The notes below the pieces were generated by a model. It ran no database searches, was not told the origin of the DNA, and was given only the letters and a program-made list of their open reading frames with translations. A stretch of DNA of 64,000 nt, taken from assembly GCA_036346405.1 (NCBI GenBank), contig CM070566.1:54718382-54782381 (forward strand), in the 5' to 3' direction. Position numbers and translations under genes: made by a program. The DNA is from Phyllostachys edulis. Lineage: Eukaryota > Streptophyta > Magnoliopsida > Poales > Poaceae. Below, in pieces: positions 58,140-64,000 of this stretch (position 1 is its first letter; each line of letters starts with the position of its first letter).

Positions 58140-59698
58140 TGTTGGAAATATGCCCTAGAGGCAATCATAAAGATGAATATATTTCCTTATGTTCATAATA
58201 TTGGATAAAATGTTATCTTGTTCCAAGAATAATATTGTTAATATTGATTATCAAGTATGTGACTTGATTGTGAAACTCTATATTTCTACGATAATTATTC
58301 TTATACGATCCTCGGCCTAAACATATGAGGACACATATGAATAGACTAGCATATGTATTGGTTGATGACTATGTTTCATGTGTCATAGATACGTATATAT
58401 CAAACCAATAATATGGACACATGTTAGAGAACATGATGTTGGATTAGACCCACCTTGAGACACTATTGAGATTGTTATGATTCTATGTGTCGTTAGTTGG
58501 TCTCAAGCAATGATGATGTATAATCCTTAGACCTGAGATCAAGATGGTTTCCTACATGTGTAATAACACTCTTAGGGTTGCCAAACGCTACACCGTGAAT
58601 CGGGTAGTTATAAAGGTAGCTTTCATGCTATGAAACATGCAGAGGAATGTGACTGGTCAGATATGGGATTTGCCCCTCCTAACATAACAGGGGAGATGTC
58701 TTTGGGCCCCTCGTTATGGTTGGATAAAGAAAATGCATGGCCATGCCACTAGTAGTCGAAGTGTTCGACCATGTGAAGTAATCCGACACTCGATTGAGAA
58801 AGTATTGAATAATCCATGGATGACACAACATCTCACCTGGAGTTCAACCAGACATCGTGAGGCAAAGGGAGTACACACGAGTACGTCGCTTAGTTCGAAC
58901 AATTACGGACTGGTCGTATGGAGATACGAGCTGGTCGTGAAGCTGGTTTCGACGAGTCACTGGTGGTTGTAACTCGGTCGTAAGGAATTACGAAATGGTC
59001 GTGACCAAATACGAATCGTCAGATAGAGATAGGACTCGTCGTAAGTGATGAGGACTCGTCGAGATCATATTGCATTAAAGTTCGCCCCATATAATTTGTG
59101 TGTATTCGTGAATCGTTATGTTCTGCTAGGAGCCGCTACAACTCGTGATCGAAAAAGGTTTCCGAGTCACAACCGATTACGCATGTACCTATAAGGTCAC
59201 ACACTTAACGGGTTGGAACAAACCAGTACGAATACGATTCGATAAACGTGTTCGGATAGGATCCGTCACGAGCACTATATAAGGAGATGCATGAGGCTGT
59301 TGGGAGGTACGCGTGAAACACTACCGAAACCCTAGCCGCCATCTTCCTGAGAGCTCTACCGTGCGACTTGGTGCTAGCACACCGACATACGGTTGTTCCT
59401 TCCCTGGACGTGTGGATACCATAGAGGTGCTACTGCGACTGTTGCACTTGAGGACGATCCGCGGTCTTCACAAGGAACTGCAAACGTTACTGGAGGAGAC
59501 GATTGACTTGTGAGGATGCTAGATGATTGACTACGACTACTACATTGACGTGCTCTACATTGGACCGCTCCAACCCTTCTTTCACTGCTCTGCGCATCTG
59601 GTGGTAACGATCTGTGATCATCTACTTACTTGGCTTCCTGGTTTGCGTGGTAGATTTTTTTTATTTATAGCTATCGTAGCCTACCCCGTGGCCCAACA
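58140..59698 (+). mobile_element. Copia solo LTR without matching target duplication
   Basis: It starts TGTTGGAAATATGCCCTAGA, a start well known from grass Copia LTRs, and ends GGCCCAACA, giving a 6-bp terminal inverted repeat TGTTGG/CCAACA. A TATA box lies at 59276-59282 with a plausible R/U5 region after it. The five bases on the left (CGCTG) and right (AGTTC) do not match, and different gypsy sequences lie on each side. It is therefore the scar of recombination between two Copia copies. Short GTCGT-rich phrases recur at 58910-59060. Confidence 0.85.
59276..59282 (+). promoter_or_regulatory. TATA box of the Copia LTR
   Basis: CTATATAAGGAG in the 3' third of the LTR, the expected place for a Copia core promoter. 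Confidence 0.6.
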
Positions 59699-62543
59699 AG
59701 TTCGTCATCAATCTAATTCCTGGGACTGCTCCAATCTCTAAGAGACCCTACCGTCTGCCTGTGGACGACCTGTTTGAGCTGAAGAAGCAGATTGAGGAGA
59801 TGCAAGATAAAGGATTTGTTAGGCCAAGTTCTTTACCTTGGGAAACTCCAGTGATCTTTGTTGCAAATAAGGATGGTACCCAGCGGATGTGTGTAGACTA
59901 CCGCTCACTCAACGAGGTCACCATCAAGAACAAGTACCCTCTACCCAGGATCGATGACCTGTCTGACCAGTTAAAAGGAGCCAGAGTGTTCTCCAAGATA
60001 GACTTGAGGTCAGGATACCACCAGTTGAAGATTCGCCAAGAGGACATACCCAAGACAACTTTCTCAACACGTTATGGACTGTATGAGTTCACGGTCATGT
60101 CTTTTGGATTGACCAATGCCCCTGATTACTTTATGAACTTGATGAATAAGGTATTCATAGAGTATATGGATAAGTTCGTCATTGTCTTTATTGACGATAT
60201 CCTAGTATACTCTAAGAGCAAAGAAGAGCATGAAGAGCACCTTCACTTGGTTCTGAACAAGCTTAGAGATCACCGACTCTATGCAAAGTTCAACAAGTGT
60301 GAGTTTTGGATGAAGGAAATTGCCTTCCTGGGGCATGTCTTGTCTGCAGAAAGAGTTGTCGTCAACTCCAGTAAGATCAAGGATGTACTCGATTGGGAAT
60401 CCCCCAAGTCAGTGCCTCAGATCAGGAGCTTTCTCAGCATGGCAGGTTACTACCGTTGGTTCATAGAAGGGTTCTCCAAGCTAGCTAGACCTCTCACCCA
60501 ACTGCTGAAGAAGGAGAAGAAGTATGCCTGGACGTCTGAGTGTGAGCAGAGTTTTCAAGAGTTGAAGAAGTGTTTGACCACTGCCCCTATGTTGATCTTG
60601 CCAGATGTCCGAAAGGATTTTGAGATTTTTTGTGACGCATCACGACAAGGTCTCGGTTGTATCCTGATGCAATAAATGAAGGTAGTAACTTATGCTTCTC
60701 GTCAGCTAAGACCTTATGAAGCCAACTACCTCACCCATGACTTAGAATTTGCTGCCGTAGTGCATGCCTTGAAGATATGCGTAATTACCTCATCGGTAAT
60801 CGATGTGAAGTGTATAATGACCATAAGAGCTTGAAGTACATTTTCACTCAGACTGATCTTAATATGAGGCAAAGAAGATGGTTGGAGTTAATCAAAGACT
60901 ACAACATTGGAATCCATTATCATCCAGGCAAGGCTAATGTGGTAGCCGATGCTTTAAGTAGGAAGGTCTACTACAACACTCTGATGATCAAGGAAAGCCA
61001 GCCGACACTTCATGAAGAATTTCAGAAGCTCAAGCTTGAATTGGTGGAAGAAGGTTTCTTGGCTGCTTTAGAAGTCTAACCCATCCTTCAAGGTCAGATC
61101 AGGAAGGCGTAGATTGAAGATGCAGACATCCAGGAGATTAAGAGCAACATGAAGAAAGGTAAATCCTTAAGGTTTTCAGAGGATGAGCAAGAGACCGTTT
61201 GGTTCGACAAGCGTATTTGTGTACCAAACCAAAAAGAACTTAAGCAGTTGATACTCAAGGAAGCTCATGAGACCCTGTACTCCATCCACCCCGGAAGCAC
61301 GAAGATGTATTAGGACCTTAAGGAGTTCTACTGGTGGCCTAGCATGAAGCGTGAGATCACTGAGTATGTGGCACAGTGTGATGTTTGCCAGCGAGTTAAA
61401 GCCGAGCATCAGAGGCCTACTGGGCTCTTGCAACCTCTGAGCATACCAGAATGGAAGTGGGAGGAAGTCGACATGGACTTCATCACCAGCCTGCCAAGGA
61501 CAAGAGCAGGTTATGATTCCATCTGGGTGGTCGTGGATCGCCTAACAAAAGTTGCTCACTTCATCCCAGTCAAGACCACCTACTCAGGAGACAGACTTGC
61601 AGAGTTGTACATGGCAAAGATAGTATGTCAGCATGGAGTACCCAAGAAGACCGTGTCAGATCGAGGATCTCAGCTCACCTCAAGGTTTTGGCAGAAGCTG
61701 CACAGCGTTCTGGGTACTAATCTGAACTTCAATACAACTTTTCATCCTTAGACAGATGGCCAAACGGAAAGCATAAATCAAATCCTAGAAGATATGTTGA
61801 GAGCCTGCGCTCTAGAGAACCAGACCATCTGGGATCAGATGCTGCCTTATGCGAAATTTTCGTACAACAACAGTCATCATTCAAGCTTGCAGATGTCCCC
61901 GTTTGAAGCCCTCTATGGAAGGAAATGCAGGACCCCACTGTATTGGATCGATTCAGGAGAAGGACAAGTACTTGGGCCAAACATCTTGAAGAAAGCTAAA
62001 GATCAAGTCAAGTCAATCAGAGAAAAGCTGAGAACAGCTCAGACTTGGCAAAAGAGCTATGTCGACAACCGTCGTCGAGCTCTAGCCTTCGCACCTGGAG
62101 ATCATGTGTATCTAAAGGTGTCACCTCTCAAAGGAATGTGTCGATTCAGGGTAAGCAGGAAGCTTGCACCACGGTACATAGGGCCTTTCCCCGTTCTTGT
62201 CAGAAGAGGGGAAGTTGCTTATGAGTTGGAGCTCCCGCCTCAGATGTCTGGAGTGCATGATGTCTTCTATGTGTTCCAGTTGAAGAAGTGTCTGCGTGTG
62301 CCCGAAGAGCAAATGCCCTTGGAAGTAGTCGACCTGCAGAAAGACCTCTCCTACAAAGAGCAACCCATCAAGATTTTGAAAGTGTCCGAGTGGGTGACAA
62401 GAAGCAAGATCCTCCATTTCTGTAAAGTTCAGTGGAGCAATCACACCGAAGAAGCAGCCACCTGGGAGCGTGAAGAGGACTTGAAGGCCGAGTTCCCGCA
62501 CCTATTCCTTAGTCAGCTCGAATCTCGGGGTCAAGATTCCCTT
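59699..62543 (+). pseudogene. pol: Gypsy pol: RT, RNase H, integrase and chromodomain, 5' truncated
   Basis: Starts abruptly inside the protease-RT connector ([20 protein letters not shown]) at the Copia junction. RT motifs [29 protein letters not shown] and catalytic FIDD are intact over 305 codons (59761-60675). A stop then follows (ILMQ, TAA). RNase H continues with a frameshift near 60775 and ends [17 protein letters not shown]. Integrase has H2C2 (IHPGSTKMY, stop, to CDVCQRVKAEH) and DDE residues in MDFITSLPR, SDRGSQLTSRFW and NQILEDMLRACAL. Further stops lie at 61077, 61111, 61312 and 61749. The last 250 codons are open and end with KVQWSNHTEEAATWEREEDL, a chromodomain-like tail. gag and protease are missing. 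It is more similar in layout to the 14.1-kb element than to Copia. Confidence 0.95.
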
Positions 62544-62556
62544 TAAGGGGTGTAGG
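62544..62556 (+). other. Polypurine tract
   Basis: TAAGGGGTGTAGG lies just after the pol stop codon and two bases before the LTR start at 62559. Confidence 0.85.
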
Positions 62557-62955
62557 TTTGTAACGTCTAAAATTTCCAAAGCTTTTGAAAAAATTTCAAA
62601 AATAAAACTAACCATTTGGTTTTGTTTATTTGCTCAAGCTTAACTTGAAAATTTTGGAAATTTGGAGATTTAATGCGAAATAATCGAACTTCAACTAATT
62701 CAATTTGGTTTATCTCGAGTTTATTGGAGTTCTATGGCTTTTGGAAGTCCCCTTTTTCCCGTTCGTTCCATTCTTCCCACGGCCCAGCTCCTCCCGGCAC
62801 GCGCCCGCGGCCTCCAACCTTTGTGGACCGTCCGATCAGGATTGGACGGCCGGATCTTGTTGTAAGGTTCGGACGGTCTGAACGTTCAAATCACTTTGGA
62901 CCATTCGATTAAAATCGGGCGGCTCGCGAACATCGCACCTTTTCTCACCTCTCCC

Positions 62956-63336
62956 TTTTGTCATAACCACCTTTTGGTCACGACCTCTTTCTTTGCCATG
63001 ACCACCTTTTGGTCACGACCTCCTCCTCCTCCTCAGGACCTCCTCCTCCTCCTCAGAACCCCCTTGTTCTCAGGACCTCCTCCTCTTCAGGACCTCCTTG
63101 TCCCCAGGACCTCCCTTTTTGCAAAGACCACCCTCTTGGTCTTTTTGCAAAGACCACCCCCTTTGGGTCACGACCTCCCTGTTGGTCACGACCACCCTCT
63201 TGATGTGTTTGCAAAGATCACCCTTTTGGGTCACGACTTCCCTTTTTGCAAAGACCACCCTTTTGGGTCATGATCTCCCATTTTGCAAAGATCACCCTCT
63301 TGGTCAAGACCACCCTCTTGGTCACGACCACCATCG
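62956..63336. repeat. Irregular minisatellite in the LTR
   Basis: Built from two alternating phrases, ttttggtcacgacc(tcc)n and ttttgcaaagaccaccc. The longer unit, ttttgcaaagaccaccctt followed by ttgggtcacgacc, recurs about four times between 63115 and 63330. It lies upstream of the TATA box in the U3 region. Confidence 0.82.
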
Positions 63337-63574
63337 CCTGTGAGCCCCTTGCTCACCTTCTTCCTCCTCTCGTCGCGTCGCGGTGGCCGCGAAAGTCTTC
63401 GCACATTAAATGCTGTTGTGTCGCATTAAATGTTGTCGCTTCTGCAGTACCTGTTCCCCCTCTTGTCTCCTCCCCTACCTGCCCCCATCTCCTCCCTCAC
63501 TTGCCCCCGTTGCATGCATTAAATGCAGCGCCCTCCGTCCCCACCATTCTCCTCTCTCCGGACCTCCCCGTGCC

Positions 63575-63582
63575 TATATATA
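63575..63582 (+). promoter_or_regulatory. LTR TATA box
   Basis: TATATATA in cctatatatagcg, followed by a CT-rich leader (ctcactcactcttgctctctc), is a strong match to a plant core promoter in the U3/R position of the LTR. Confidence 0.7.
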
Positions 63583-64000
63583 GCGTACCAGGGAGCTCTT
63601 TTGCCCTCCTTTTCGCTTCTCTCCCAACTCACTCACTCTTGCTCTCTCGACCTCCTCCTTTCAAGCTCCCTCTTGAGTGGTTCAAGATCCTACCTTCGTC
63701 TGAATTCAATTCTTTTCTTTTAGCCCTAGCTTTGTAAGCTTTTGGTCTTTATTTGGAGTTTATGTGGATTTGTTTTATTTATTGGCTCCTTTCGCACGTG
63801 TAGACTCCGGCATTTCGGAAGACCTCTTGGACCCGACAACCTTGATCTAAGCAGCTCAACTCTTCAGCGAAGGCAAGTCATAGGCCTTTGATTATTTTGA
63901 ACCCATTTTATAAAAGTATATTGTTTCATATCAACATGCATGGCTAGTTGTATAAAAATGGTTTTGGGAATCGTTAAACACCTACTTGACAGTATGACTC

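Larger units (their letters stand above)
62559..64000 (+). repeat. 3' LTR (partial, leaves the window)
   Basis: Starts TGTAACGTCTAAAATTTCC immediately after the polypurine tract. GTCCGA-type phrases occur at 62826-62890, a minisatellite at 62956-63336, a TATA box at 63575-63582, and AAGGCAAGT at 63870-63878. The LTR end lies beyond 64000. Plus-strand open frames at 62673-63737 translate the LTR and its repeats and are not genes. Confidence 0.85.

Noticed and set aside
62673..63737. Series of plus-strand frames at the window end
   Set aside because: They translate the 3' LTR and its minisatellite; the real coding region of that element ends at 62546.

Overview
The window looks like a heterochromatic, repeat-rich stretch of a grass genome, most likely rice (Oryza) or a close relative. 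The evidence is a Stowaway MITE, Ty3/gypsy chromovirus-type LTR retrotransposons with an initiator-Met tRNA primer site, a Copia LTR starting TGTTGGAAATATG, a LINE fragment, and one very GC-rich single-exon monocot gene in AT-rich flanks. Species and family names are inference; no search was possible.

Region 1-6400 is the only part that is not mainly LTR retrotransposon. It holds a Stowaway MITE (885-1136), a 129-bp duplication, and one credible host gene (2798-3439). That gene encodes a 213-residue protein with an MLKL/MCAfunc-like (HeLo-type) helical domain and a C-terminal CaaX box (CAVM). A frameshifted relic of the same gene lies just upstream (2458-2576). Two arrays of a 22-bp repeat follow (4306-4870 and 5362-5720). 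The second abuts a captured first-exon fragment of a NAC transcription factor gene with an in-frame stop (5739-5933, minus strand).

Region 6400-13250 is a worn LTR fragment (about 6420-11278). It is split by a solo LTR (7514-9708, target duplication CTATT) and followed by a minus-strand LINE reverse transcriptase fragment (11279-12600) and a small LTR remnant.

Region 13252-27389 is a complete but dead Ty3/gypsy element on the plus strand, with 5-bp target duplication CACAT, about 4.4-kb LTRs, PBS, gag, protease, RT, RNase H, integrase, chromodomain and polypurine tract. Its coding region carries stops and frameshifts. Region 27395-30375 holds small tandem repeats and an LTR-like promoter segment.

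Region 30376-58139 is an LTR of a related gypsy family, cut in two by a 25.75-kb minus-strand gypsy element (31273-57025, target duplication ATCTC). That element is itself loaded with nested insertions. They are a block at 37379-46944 containing pieces of at least two other LTR elements, a solo LTR (49581-51749, target duplication ATCCC), and a near-complete hairpin (foldback/MITE-like) element in its 5' LTR (53655-54313) with an unusually long apparent target duplication of 14-17 bp.

Region 58140-64000 is a Copia solo LTR without matching target duplications. It joins the gypsy LTR on its left to the middle of a different gypsy pol gene on its right (59699-62543), followed by the start of that element's 3' LTR, which runs off the window.

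No retroelement here appears able to encode intact proteins. The most interesting signals are the HeLo/CaaX gene, the hairpin element with its long duplication, the NAC fragment beside the minisatellite, and three short sequence modules shared by different gypsy LTR families in a fixed order: a GTCCGAAC palindrome cluster upstream, AAGGCAAGT, and GTGGGTAAAG...CTCTGCAGAGT.
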